Shown here: positions 1-7,099 of the stretch, piece after piece | How the letters are laid out: each line of letters opens with the position of its first letter | Numbering within the stretch: position 1 is the first letter of the stretch | Source: Acholeplasmatales bacterium | Lineage (GTDB): Bacteria > Bacillota_I > Bacilli_A > Acholeplasmatales > Acholeplasmataceae | Direction of reading: 5' to 3' | Assembly (NCBI GenBank): GCA_031284745.1 | Contig: JAITXJ010000049.1 | Coordinates: forward strand, 1 to 34,484 | Length of the DNA stretch: 34,484 bases | The notes under the pieces: model-generated | What the model was told of the DNA's origin: nothing | The model's database searches: none | What the model saw: the letters and a program-made list of their open reading frames with translations, nothing else | Translations under genes and position numbers: made by a program

Positions 1-1
1 C

Positions 2-1435
2 ACTTTTTCTTTGGATGGTGAATCCAGTCCGAAAGAAGGTCTGCCAGGAACTAGTGTTTTTACAGGTTGTAGCAACATTGCGGGTATAATTAAAATTAAA
101 GTCGAAAAACAATATAGTGATACCCTTGCTGCCAAAATTGTGGCCTATATTGAAAATAATGATAACAAGGCCCGTAGCGAAAAATTTATCACCAAGTTCG
201 CCCGCATCTACACCAAATTTGTCGTCGTCTTAGGTTTAATCATCGCCTTTTTAATTCCGGGAATCCTCAGTCTAGTCACTAAAAATCCCTATCTTAGTTA
301 TTTAACTGGCGATAATGGTTATCTCCATAAGGGGTTGATATTTTTAGTCGTTAGTTGTCCTTGTGCCTTAGTGCTTAGTGTGCCATTAGCCTTTTTTATT
401 GGCATTGGCGTATCTTCTAAAAATCGAATTTTAGTTCGTTCCAGTTCCGATATCGAACAACTAACTTTAATTAAACACTTTGTTTTTGATAAAACTGGGA
501 CCCTCACCAAGGGCTCATTAATCATTAGTAAAATAGTCAATAATTCCGACCTATCCAATGAAGACTTTATTTATTATTTAAGTGTGGCCGAAAACTATAG
601 CCTCCATCCGATAGCAAAAATTATTAATTCGATGAATAAAATTAAAATCTCGGAAAGTAATTTTCAAAGTTATCAAGAAATAGAATCTCGCGGGGTCGAG
701 TGTACCTACAAAAATCAGCATATTTTAGTAGGAAACGCTAAATTAATGAAAGAAAGGCACATTTCCTTACCTGAAGGACAAAAAAACACTATTTATTTAG
801 TAATCGAAAATACCCTTATGGGATATCTAGAATATCAAGATGAAGTTAAGGAACATTCCAAATTAACGATCGAAGAATTACGTTTTCGCAATAAGAAAGT
901 GTCGATGGTGACGGGGGATAATCCTGATAGTGCCAATTTAGTAGCTAAACAAATTGGGATTGATGATGTTTACACTAACTGTTTACCGCTTGATAAAGTT
1001 GGGGTAATCGGTAAAATTAAAGCCAAAGATAATCTCGTGCTTTTCATGGGTGATGGAATCAATGATGCACCAGTGCTCATCAACGCCAGTGTTGGCGTTT
1101 CGATGGGACAAGCGGGCAGTGATTTAGCTATTGAATCTAGTGATATTATCATTATGAACGATGACCCCTATAAAATTATTGATGCGATCAACATTGCAAA
1201 AAAAACCAAAACGATTGTCATTGAAAATATTGTATTTTCGATTCTTATTAAGGCGATCGTGATGATTCTTTCTTTGATCCCTGGAGTTAATGTGATGATG
1301 TGGTTAGCAGTCTTCGCTGATGTGGGGGTCAGTATACTTTGTGTTGTTAATTCTCTTAGAATAATGCTTTATAAAAGTAAAATTAAGCAGTTTGGAACAT
1401 TGGAGAAAAAAGAAAGCCCATCCGTTATTTCTTAA
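2..1435 (+). CDS. cadA: Heavy-metal P1B-type ATPase (Zn2+/Cd2+/Pb2+ exporter), 5' part cut off by window edge
   Basis: ATP-driven export of soft divalent metals across the cytoplasmic membrane. The frame is open from base 2, so the N-terminal metal-binding region and first membrane helices lie outside the window. The visible protein starts in the actuator domain (LDGESSP) and contains the transmembrane metal site CPC (SCPCALVLSVP), the phosphorylation loop DKTGTLT (Asp codon near 488), the P1B-specific HP dipeptide (SLHPIAKI), the ATP-hinge GDGINDAP, and a last helix with the Asp of the P1B-2 group (FADVGVS followed by NSLRI). CPC plus this Asp points to Zn/Cd/Pb rather than Cu. The actuator motif reads DGES instead of the usual TGES. 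It converges on the next gene, with a terminator between them. Family assignment is firm; the exact metal is inferred. Confidence 0.93.
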   Translation, partial: TFSLDGESSPKEGLPGTSVFTGCSNIAGIIKIKVEKQYSDTLAAKIVAYIENNDNKARSEKFITKFARIYTKFVVVLGLIIAFLIPGILSLVTKNPYLSYLTGDNGYLHKGLIFLVVSCPCALVLSVPLAFFIGIGVSSKNRILVRSSSDIEQLTLIKHFVFDKTGTLTKGSLIISKIVNNSDLSNEDFIYYLSVAENYSLHPIAKIINSMNKIKISESNFQSYQEIESRGVECTYKNQHILVGNAKLMKERHISLPEGQKNTIYLVIENTLMGYLEYQDEVKEHSKLTIEELRFRNKKVSMVTGDNPDSANLVAKQIGIDDVYTNCLPLDKVGVIGKIKAKDNLVLFMGDGINDAPVLINASVGVSMGQAGSDLAIESSDIIIMNDDPYKIIDAINIAKKTKTIVIENIVFSILIKAIVMILSLIPGVNVMMWLAVFADVGVSILCVVNSLRIMLYKSKIKQFGTLEKKESPSVIS

Positions 1436-1490
1436 TTAATAAATAATAATAACCAACCAAAAAATTGCAGTTATAACCTTGTTACTAATA

Positions 1491-1519
1491 AAAAAAACCT
1501 AAATTAATAGGTTTTTTTT
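1491..1519. terminator. Bidirectional intrinsic terminator
   Basis: An inverted repeat, AAAAAAACCTA (1491-1501) against TAGGTTTTTTT (1508-1518) with a 6-nt loop, forms a hairpin flanked by an A-run and a T-run. It lies between the convergent ATPase and SAP-repeat genes and can serve both strands. Confidence 0.85.
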
Positions 1520-1547
1520 ATTTGGAAAAAAAAGAAACAGAAAGGAT

Positions 1548-2672
1548 TTATGCAAAGAAAACGAAATAAATAACTAAGAGTAAAGCAACAACTTGGAGAA
1601 TTAAAAGGACAGCTAATAAAATTCTTAAACCAACAGACCCACCAGTTTTTTCTGGTTCGGTTGCAACAGTCTCGACAATAACTTCATCATTACCGGCTGT
1701 AGGAACTTCTTTTTCTACTATTCTTTCAACAATAACTTCTTTTTCAACTACTCGATCAACATAGACAATTTCTTTTGAAGCGGCAGTAGGTACGGTAGGA
1801 ACCAATTCTTCTTCCACATAGGCTTTAACATCAACTAAGCCATAAGTTTCTCTTTGTTCATCAGTAAAGTAATAAGCTTTCTTCGAATAAGGACGACGAT
1901 AATCAGCCGCGGATACTTCCGAGTGTTTTAAAATATATTCAATAATTTCTTCTTTCTTAATATCTTGCGAAACCAAAATATTATTGTCTTTAGCAAACCT
2001 CGTAATTAAGGTTGGTGGAAGAGTAGCCAAATTAGCCCGCAGATTTTCTCTTTCATCATCGGCTAAAGATGGGAAATAAGAAAGAATATAGTCAATTAAT
2101 TCCGCTTTCTTAAGTCTTTTAGGTACTTCTACCCCATATTTTAAGCCTAATTCCCGAATTTCTTCATTCAAAGAAGCATGATAGAGAACCGGTCTTAATA
2201 AATCTACATCTAAAGCATCAAAAGTATGATCAATATCTTCAAAAATACTATCCAAATCGCGATCAATTTCATGAATACTAGCTGGATTGTTCTTAGATTT
2301 AGCCGCTAAAACTGGCTCTAAAATATTGGAATCAACTAAAGCCTCTCTAATAGCATTAAATAGCTTAACAAGATATAGTTCTTCTAATTCCTTATCTTTA
2401 AGACTAAAAAGCAAATTTTGGAGTTGATATTCCGAATAAATGGTAAAAAAACCTAAACGATATCTCGTATCATCGGCGGTTCCCTCTTTTTCCTTTCTCT
2501 TGCTGGCAACAATTTCACCTAAAACTTCTTTTAAGACATTAGATCTTAAATTTTTTTCCAGTTTTATTTGATTGTCTTTTAACAATTTCGAAAACACACC
2601 ATAGTTTTTAATTTTTGTAGCTACTTCATTCACTGAATTTTCGCCAACATTTGTTTTTACATCTTTACTCAT
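1548..2672 (-). CDS. Tail-anchored protein with two SAP/Rho_N-like repeats (function unknown)
   Basis: I do not recognise a named family. The protein (374 aa) has a soluble N-terminal two-thirds and a C-terminal hydrophobic helix (VGLRILLAVLLILQVVALLL) ending in a few residues, which is a tail-anchor layout with the bulk in the cytoplasm. Two similar segments, LGLKYGVEVPKRLKKAELID and FAKDNNILVSQDIKKEEIIE, match the short helix-extended-helix pattern of SAP/Rho_N/HeH domains, which often bind nucleic acid. Between the second repeat and the membrane is an acidic, valine/glutamate-rich linker (VDRVVEKEVIVERIVEKEV). I chose the ATG at 2672 because GAGGAG lies 4 nt upstream; a TTG start at 2684 would precede this site. 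The leader contains an inverted repeat abutting the ribosome site. DNA or RNA tethering to the membrane is an inference. Confidence 0.75.
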   Translation of the reverse strand: MSKDVKTNVGENSVNEVATKIKNYGVFSKLLKDNQIKLEKNLRSNVLKEVLGEIVASKRKEKEGTADDTRYRLGFFTIYSEYQLQNLLFSLKDKELEELYLVKLFNAIREALVDSNILEPVLAAKSKNNPASIHEIDRDLDSIFEDIDHTFDALDVDLLRPVLYHASLNEEIRELGLKYGVEVPKRLKKAELIDYILSYFPSLADDERENLRANLATLPPTLITRFAKDNNILVSQDIKKEEIIEYILKHSEVSAADYRRPYSKKAYYFTDEQRETYGLVDVKAYVEEELVPTVPTAASKEIVYVDRVVEKEVIVERIVEKEVPTAGNDEVIVETVATEPEKTGGSVGLRILLAVLLILQVVALLLVIYFVFFA

Positions 2673-2682
2673 ATATCTCCTC

Positions 2683-2726
2683 AATAGTTGATGTTCGTAA
2701 TTGGTACAGCACGGGTATCAACTATT
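2683..2726 (-). promoter_or_regulatory. Leader hairpin abutting the ribosome-binding site of the tail-anchored gene
   Basis: A perfect 10-bp inverted repeat, AATAGTTGAT (2683-2692) and ATCAACTATT (2717-2726), has a 24-nt loop. On the minus-strand mRNA its 3' arm ends exactly where GAGGAG (2677-2682) begins, so folding could affect ribosome access. A second copy of TCAACTAT follows in tandem (2718-2733). A plausible promoter lies just upstream on the minus strand (TATAGT or TATATA near 2731-2738). The regulatory role is inferred. Confidence 0.45.
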
Positions 2727-3312
2727 CAACTATATACGTAAATATTTTATCACAAAATAAAAAAAAATAATAAAAAATAAAAAAACAAATAATAACGCCA
2801 AATTTAAAATATTACATAAGTATTATTAAAATAATACTTAAAAATCGACTTTTTGGTCTTTTTTTGGTCTTTTTTAAGCTCAAAAATCAAATTTTTTACT
2901 AAAAAAAGGCAAATTATCACAAATTTGGCCAATAATTATCGTTAGATTCAATCAAATATAAGAAAAAGTAACTGACACTTTGGTGATTATAAAGCCATTT
3001 TTTAATTTTTACCCATCAAATTTTACTATTAAGTAGTTTTATGACTAATTTTTACAAAAATCATCACAAAATCGGTTAGGTTGATTTCTTTATTGAGGAA
3101 ATTTAAATCATAAAAACTCTCATTTTCCCAGAAACTTTCCCCATTTTCTCTTATGATTCCTAAATATTTTTCTTAGACGGAATAATTATAAAAAAATAAG
3201 AGTTAAATTCTTTGTTTTTAGGATATTTAAAAACTACAAATTTGTTAAATATTAAATTTAAAGACTTTAATTCAATTCTAGTAAAAGATTCTAAAATTAT
3301 CGAACAAAAAAA

Positions 3313-3350
3313 GTAATAGCTGCATTGTATGCACAATTAATAACTATTAC
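3313..3350. repeat. Imperfect nested palindrome
   Basis: Outer arms GTAATAG (3313-3319) and CTATTAC (3344-3350) enclose inner arms ATTGT and ACAAT, which in turn flank ATGC. A shifted palindrome TGCATTGTATGCA overlaps the centre. No T-run follows immediately on either side, so this is not an obvious terminator. It could be a protein-binding site or an RNA hairpin. Confidence 0.4.
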
Positions 3351-3450
3351 CAATGATATTCTATCATATTATTTGATTTAAGGAAAATTTTAGTGAAATT
3401 AAAAATTTTTCATGCAAAAACTTATTGAAGAAAGTATGCTCGGAGGCTAA

Positions 3451-3486
3451 ATGAGGTATTTTACTTTATCGTTATTTATATGCTAA
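3451..3486 (+). CDS. Possible 11-residue small ORF or leader peptide
   Basis: GGAGG (3442-3446) is followed 4 nt later by an ATG that encodes MRYFTLSLFIC and then TAA. The spacing is acceptable for translation. Nothing else supports expression, and the next gene starts about 115 nt downstream from its own promoter. It may be chance. Confidence 0.2.
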   Translation: MRYFTLSLFIC

Positions 3487-3565
3487 ATGCAAACACATTT
3501 ATACTTTATTTAAATAAAAAGCCGGAAATAATAATTGACAATTTTTTATCATTATATCCGATTAA

Positions 3566-3594
3566 TCGATAAAACGCTCAAGTAGTTATATAAT
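3566..3594 (+). promoter_or_regulatory. Promoter of the RNase H-helicase gene (predicted leaderless)
   Basis: The -10 hexamer TATAAT (3589-3594) is preceded at 17 bp by TCGATA, a 4/6 match to the -35 consensus. Six bases separate the -10 from the ATG at 3601, so the expected start of transcription coincides with the A of the start codon. No Shine-Dalgarno sequence is present. Confidence 0.7.
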
Positions 3595-3600
3595 ATAATT

Positions 3601-5586
3601 ATGAGGAAGAAATATTACGCCATCAAAAAAGGAATAAAAACGGGAATAGTTGAATCATGGGAAGCTTGCCAGCAATTAGTTCATGGGTATCCGGGAGCCA
3701 TATTTAAAAGTTTTAACCTCTTAGAAGATGCTACCAAATATCTCGAAGACAACTTAGATGAATTACCAAGTCAAGAACTTGGTGATCAAGATGCCATCAT
3801 TTATAGCGATGGAGGATTTAATCAACAAATCTTAAGAGTTGGTTATGGGGCCATTATTTTTACCAAAAACAATAAATACGAATTATTTGGTTCAACCACA
3901 AAATGGCTCGACTTTCAAAATGTTAGTGGGGAAATACTCGCTATTACGGAAAGTTTAAATTTTCTTATCAATAATCATTACAAGCATATTACCATCTATC
4001 ATGATTACTCAGGCTTAGCTAAATTTGCGTCTGGAGAATGGAAGGCCAAAAATGCCGTTACCAAATGGTATCAAGAAAACCTACAAAAATATTCCTTAGT
4101 AGCAAAGATTAATTTTATTCATGTGAAGGGTCATGCTGGAAATTTTTACAATGAGGAAGTTGATCGCTTAGTTAGAAATTCTTATGATACTGAGGAAACG
4201 ATTATTAATGTGGCGAGAAATTCCCAAAATAACCGGCCGAAAGCGGAGCCTGCATTAATAAAAGAGATAATAAGTAAAAACTTAAATTTTACCCTTCCAG
4301 ATCCATGCTCTAATGTAATCTTAATTACTGGCCGGGCCGGCACCGGCAAATCTACGCTCATCAAAAAACTCGAAGCCGATTTTACCGAGCATAATATTAA
4401 CACTTGCCTTGGTGCTCCTACTGGTATCAGTGCGATTAACATTAATGGGTCAACTATTCACCATTTATTTCACTTAAAGACCGGTTTGTTAGAAGTGGAA
4501 GAACAAAAAAATACGCAAAATGAAGAAAAGATCTATGCTAAAATGGATGTTTTAATACTGGATGAAATTTCCATGGTTAGAGTCGATGTAATGGAGAGTA
4601 TTAATCGAAAATTACAATTGGCTCTGAAAAACGATTCTGCCTTTGGGGGGATAGTTGTTATCTTGTTTGGTGATCTTTACCAATTACCACCGATTGTCAA
4701 TGAACGTGAAGTTATTCGATATGACAATAATGTAACCATTGGGGTTTTACAATATTTAAATGAGACCTTTGGCGGAATTTATTTTTTTAATGCTCCAGTT
4801 CTAGTCGAAACCAAAATTATCGCTATCGAATTAAATCAGGTTTATCGGCAAACAGATCTTAATTTTATTAGAATCTTAGATCATTTAAGAATGGGTAATA
4901 TTTTAGACTCCGACTTACAAGAATTAAATAAGCGGCGGCTGATCCCCAAGAATTCCCAGATTCTACATTTGACAACGACTAACCAATCAGCCAACCTCAT
5001 CAATAATAAAGCCTTAGAACAAATCAAGGAAGAAAGTCAATGTTATGAAGCAAGTTTTGATGGTTCCTTTGAGGAAGAACCCTTTAAAAGTCTTAAGGAA
5101 CTCAAGTTAAAAGTCGGAGCTCAAGTCATGCTTTTAAAAAATACTAGTAAATACCAAAATGGGACCATCGGAGAAATTGTCGCCTTAGCTAAAAATATCA
5201 TCACCATTAAATGTGCAGATGAAATACTGAACATTGAAAGAACGAAATGGGAAAAATATGAATATCGTTATAACGCCCAAGAAAGTCGTTTAATTAAAGT
5301 AGTTCAGGCCGTCTTTGAACAATTCCCCCTCAAATTAGCTTGGGCGATCACTATTCATAAGTCGCAAGCTCAAAGTTTTGAAGAAGTTTACCTGGATTTA
5401 TCTAGTCAAACTTTTACCACCGGCCAAGCCTATGTAGGGTTAAGTCGTTGTCGAAGCTTAGAAGGGTTATATTTAAAAAATAACTTAAGACCTCAAGATA
5501 TCATGGTGGATGCTAATATTACCAATTATCTAGAAAAATTAAAAGTTCAACAATGTTATTATGTTATGCAAGGAGAAAATAAATGA
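3601..5586 (+). CDS. Viroplasmin-RNase HI-Pif1-family helicase fusion protein
   Basis: One 661-residue chain with three modules. Residues 1-48 are a viroplasmin (Cauli_VI) hybrid-binding domain, as at the front of eukaryotic-type RNase H1. Residues about 64-195 are RNase HI with its full catalytic set: Asp70 (YSDGG), Glu111 (SGEILA), Asp135 (YHDYSG), His178 and Asp188 (VKGHAGN, EEVDRL). From about 235 on is a superfamily 1 Pif1/RecD-like helicase: Walker A GRAGTGKS (244-251), Walker B LILDEIS (318-324), motif III GDLYQLPPI, and motifs V/VI (TIHKSQAQSF, YVGLSRCRS). Each part is well known alone; the combination suggests coupled unwinding and RNA cleavage at RNA:DNA hybrids (inference). The gene ends in TGA overlapping the rsmH ATG. 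The start is the first codon after the promoter and appears leaderless. Confidence 0.9.
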   Translation: MRKKYYAIKKGIKTGIVESWEACQQLVHGYPGAIFKSFNLLEDATKYLEDNLDELPSQELGDQDAIIYSDGGFNQQILRVGYGAIIFTKNNKYELFGSTTKWLDFQNVSGEILAITESLNFLINNHYKHITIYHDYSGLAKFASGEWKAKNAVTKWYQENLQKYSLVAKINFIHVKGHAGNFYNEEVDRLVRNSYDTEETIINVARNSQNNRPKAEPALIKEIISKNLNFTLPDPCSNVILITGRAGTGKSTLIKKLEADFTEHNINTCLGAPTGISAININGSTIHHLFHLKTGLLEVEEQKNTQNEEKIYAKMDVLILDEISMVRVDVMESINRKLQLALKNDSAFGGIVVILFGDLYQLPPIVNEREVIRYDNNVTIGVLQYLNETFGGIYFFNAPVLVETKIIAIELNQVYRQTDLNFIRILDHLRMGNILDSDLQELNKRRLIPKNSQILHLTTTNQSANLINNKALEQIKEESQCYEASFDGSFEEEPFKSLKELKLKVGAQVMLLKNTSKYQNGTIGEIVALAKNIITIKCADEILNIERTKWEKYEYRYNAQESRLIKVVQAVFEQFPLKLAWAITIHKSQAQSFEEVYLDLSSQTFTTGQAYVGLSRCRSLEGLYLKNNLRPQDIMVDANITNYLEKLKVQQCYYVMQGENK

Positions 5587-6491
5587 AACACTATTCTGTG
5601 ATGTTGAAAGAAACTATCGATGCTTTGAATGTAAGTCGCGGGGGGATCTATGTTGATGCTACAACGGGAGGTGCGGGTCACTCCCAAGAAATCTTAAAAA
5701 GACTGGCCGCAAGTCCCAATGGTGGTTTCTTATATTGTTTCGAAATAGATGAAGTAGCTATTCAAATTATCAAAGATAATCTTGCTCAATGGACAGGTCA
5801 TTTCGAAATTATTCCGGCTAATTTTAAAGATTTAAAAGCCGAACTACAAAAAAGACAAGTTTCTCAAATCGATGGAATTATTTACGATCTCGGACTTTCT
5901 AGTTTTCAAATCGATGACCCCCAGCGGGGATTTTCCTATATGAATAACGGCGTCATTGATATGCGAATGGATTTATCTAGTAATTTCAGTGCTCTGGATA
6001 TTATCAATACTTATACTTATGAACAACTAAGAGATATTTTCTTTAAATATGGCGAAGAAGAAAATTCCATAATAATTGCAAAAAGAATTATTGAGCATCG
6101 ACCACTGCAATTGACAAATGAATTAGTGGAGATTACCGATAAGGTAAATCGTGGACGCAGTGGTCATAGTGCTAAAAAAATTTTTCAAGCCTTAAGAATA
6201 GCCACCAATGATGAACTTAATAATCTCCAATCGAGTCTCGACCAAGCCTTAGCGCTCTTGCGTAGTGGTGGTATTATCGCCTGCCTAACTTTTCATTCCT
6301 TGGAGGATCGAATCGTTAAACATTTTTTTATGGATCAGGCCAAAATCGATATGCCTTTAAACATCGATATAAGAGGCTTGATCCCGCCCTTGGAAATAAT
6401 AACCAAACATCCCCTTCTTCCGAGTGAAAGCGAAAAAAAAGAGAACTCTCGTTCTCTAAGTGCTAAATTAAGAGTCGCTCGTAAAAATTAG
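5583..6491 (+). CDS. rsmH: 16S rRNA (cytosine-1402 N4) methyltransferase RsmH
   Basis: Methylates the exocyclic N4 of C1402 in the 16S rRNA decoding centre, using S-adenosylmethionine. At 302 aa it has normal family length. The SAM-binding motif DATTGGAGHS is at residues 25-34, followed by the family signatures YDLGLSSFQ with DDPQRGFSY and, near the end, LTFHSLEDRIVK. The start overlaps the TGA of the helicase gene (ATGA) and has AAGGAG seven bases upstream, so it is translated with that gene. It is not next to mraZ, ftsL or other division/cell-wall genes, where it usually sits. Its 3' end overlaps the convergent Fur-like gene by 4 nt. Confidence 0.96.
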   Translation: MKHYSVMLKETIDALNVSRGGIYVDATTGGAGHSQEILKRLAASPNGGFLYCFEIDEVAIQIIKDNLAQWTGHFEIIPANFKDLKAELQKRQVSQIDGIIYDLGLSSFQIDDPQRGFSYMNNGVIDMRMDLSSNFSALDIINTYTYEQLRDIFFKYGEEENSIIIAKRIIEHRPLQLTNELVEITDKVNRGRSGHSAKKIFQALRIATNDELNNLQSSLDQALALLRSGGIIACLTFHSLEDRIVKHFFMDQAKIDMPLNIDIRGLIPPLEIITKHPLLPSESEKKENSRSLSAKLRVARKN

Positions 6492-6910
6492 CCCTTGCGA
6501 CGAATCAAAACATTCAATCCATTAATACCAAAATCTTTGTATTCTGGAAGATTTTTAATGTATTCAATCACACTATCATTGACTTCTTCATAAGCTTCTT
6601 GATTAGTTTCATCCAGCACGTAGATGATATCTTTGGAATAACGATTAGCTTTATCCAAAATTATTTCATAATAACGATTGTCTTTATCGAAAAATATTTC
6701 TCTAATGGCGTATTCTTCTTTCAAAAATTGAATATTATTATAGAAAGTGGAAAGATTTTCATTTCCTTCATACTTACAAGCTTGGTAAAGCTTTTTAAAT
6801 TCATAAGGATGTGAACAAAGAATTTCTAAAATAGCCCTTCGAGCTTTAGTAATTCTTTTGTTCTTCTTTTTTAGTTGCTGGTAAAATGAATTAAGTATGA
6901 ATTTAGTCAT
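6488..6910 (-). CDS. Divergent Fur-family transcriptional regulator
   Basis: At 140 aa this has Fur/PerR/Zur size. Residues about 15-75 fit the winged helix of the family (RITKARRAILEIL, then LSTFYNNIQFLKEE in place of the usual TVYR...L recognition helix). The C-terminal half has the alternating strand/helix look of the dimerisation domain, but I see none of the His-x-His or Cys-x-x-Cys ligands that bind regulatory or structural metal; the only His is in SHPYE. It may sense something else or have lost metal response. A Per-box-like palindrome overlaps its own -10 element, suggesting autoregulation. It diverges from nadD and converges on rsmH. Family placement is moderately sure; the effector is unknown. 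Confidence 0.7.
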   Translation of the reverse strand: MTKFILNSFYQQLKKKNKRITKARRAILEILCSHPYEFKKLYQACKYEGNENLSTFYNNIQFLKEEYAIREIFFDKDNRYYEIILDKANRYSKDIIYVLDETNQEAYEEVNDSVIEYIKNLPEYKDFGINGLNVLIRRKG

Positions 6911-6911
6911 C

Positions 6912-6926
6912 TTGTAATAATTATAC
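6912..6926. promoter_or_regulatory. Per/Fur-box-like operator overlapping the -10 of the Fur-like gene
   Basis: TTGTAATAATTATAC matches the 7-1-7 Per box TTATAATNATTATAA at 12 of 14 positions. On the minus strand it contains TATAAT (6925-6920), which lies 9 nt before the ATG at 6910. Binding here would block transcription. Caution: part of the match comes from the -10 hexamer itself. Confidence 0.45.
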
Positions 6927-7084
6927 TATAGAATATATTTTTTATGAATAAAATGATAAAAGTATTTTGGGCTAAATTGGCAATCCGAAAGGACCCAAAT
7001 TTACACCAAATTTTCTTTATTTTTTTAAAGAAATTAACGATTTAGTGAGTCATACCGCGGAAAATAGCCATAAAGAAGAGTTTT

Positions 7085-7093
7085 TGATATAAT
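7085..7093 (+). promoter_or_regulatory. Extended -10 promoter of nadD (predicted leaderless)
   Basis: TGATATAAT is an extended -10 element (TGn + TATAAT). No -35 is seen at 17 bp. Six bases separate it from the ATG at 7100, so transcription should start at the initiation codon. Confidence 0.75.
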
Positions 7094-7099
7094 TATTGT

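Larger units (their letters stand above)
2727..3588. other. Long AT-rich intergenic region without a convincing gene
   Basis: About 860 bp with no open frame of useful length on either strand, in a genome where most gaps are below 200 bp. Visible elements are a tandem near-repeat of TTTTTGGTC around 2850-2875, three TATCACA/CATCACA-type words (near 2748, 2916 and 3062), an imperfect palindrome at 3313-3350 and a 12-codon reading frame with a Shine-Dalgarno sequence at 3451-3486. I see no tRNA, no CRISPR repeats and no canonical DnaA boxes (TTATCCACA). It may hold decayed sequence, a non-coding RNA or an upstream control region for the next gene. Confidence 0.6.

Noticed and set aside
3160-3200. 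Minus-strand words resembling the start of an IS91-type transposase (RKIFRNHKRKWGKF)
   Set aside because: The frame breaks after about 20 residues with several stops and shows no further family motifs. Too short to call.
2727-3588. Replication origin, considered because gdpP-rplI-dnaC often lies near oriC in Bacilli and this gap is long and AT-rich
   Set aside because: No TTATCCACA-type DnaA boxes were found and dnaA/dnaN are absent; the TATCACA words do not match well enough. The gap is also about 29 kb from dnaC.
5584-5586. Possible UGA=Trp genetic code, suggested by the Mollicutes-like gene content
   Set aside because: TGA ends the helicase gene, typA (27291-27293) and the first ABC gene (23547-23549) at normal positions with standard ATGA-type overlaps, and Trp is TGG in all conserved motifs.
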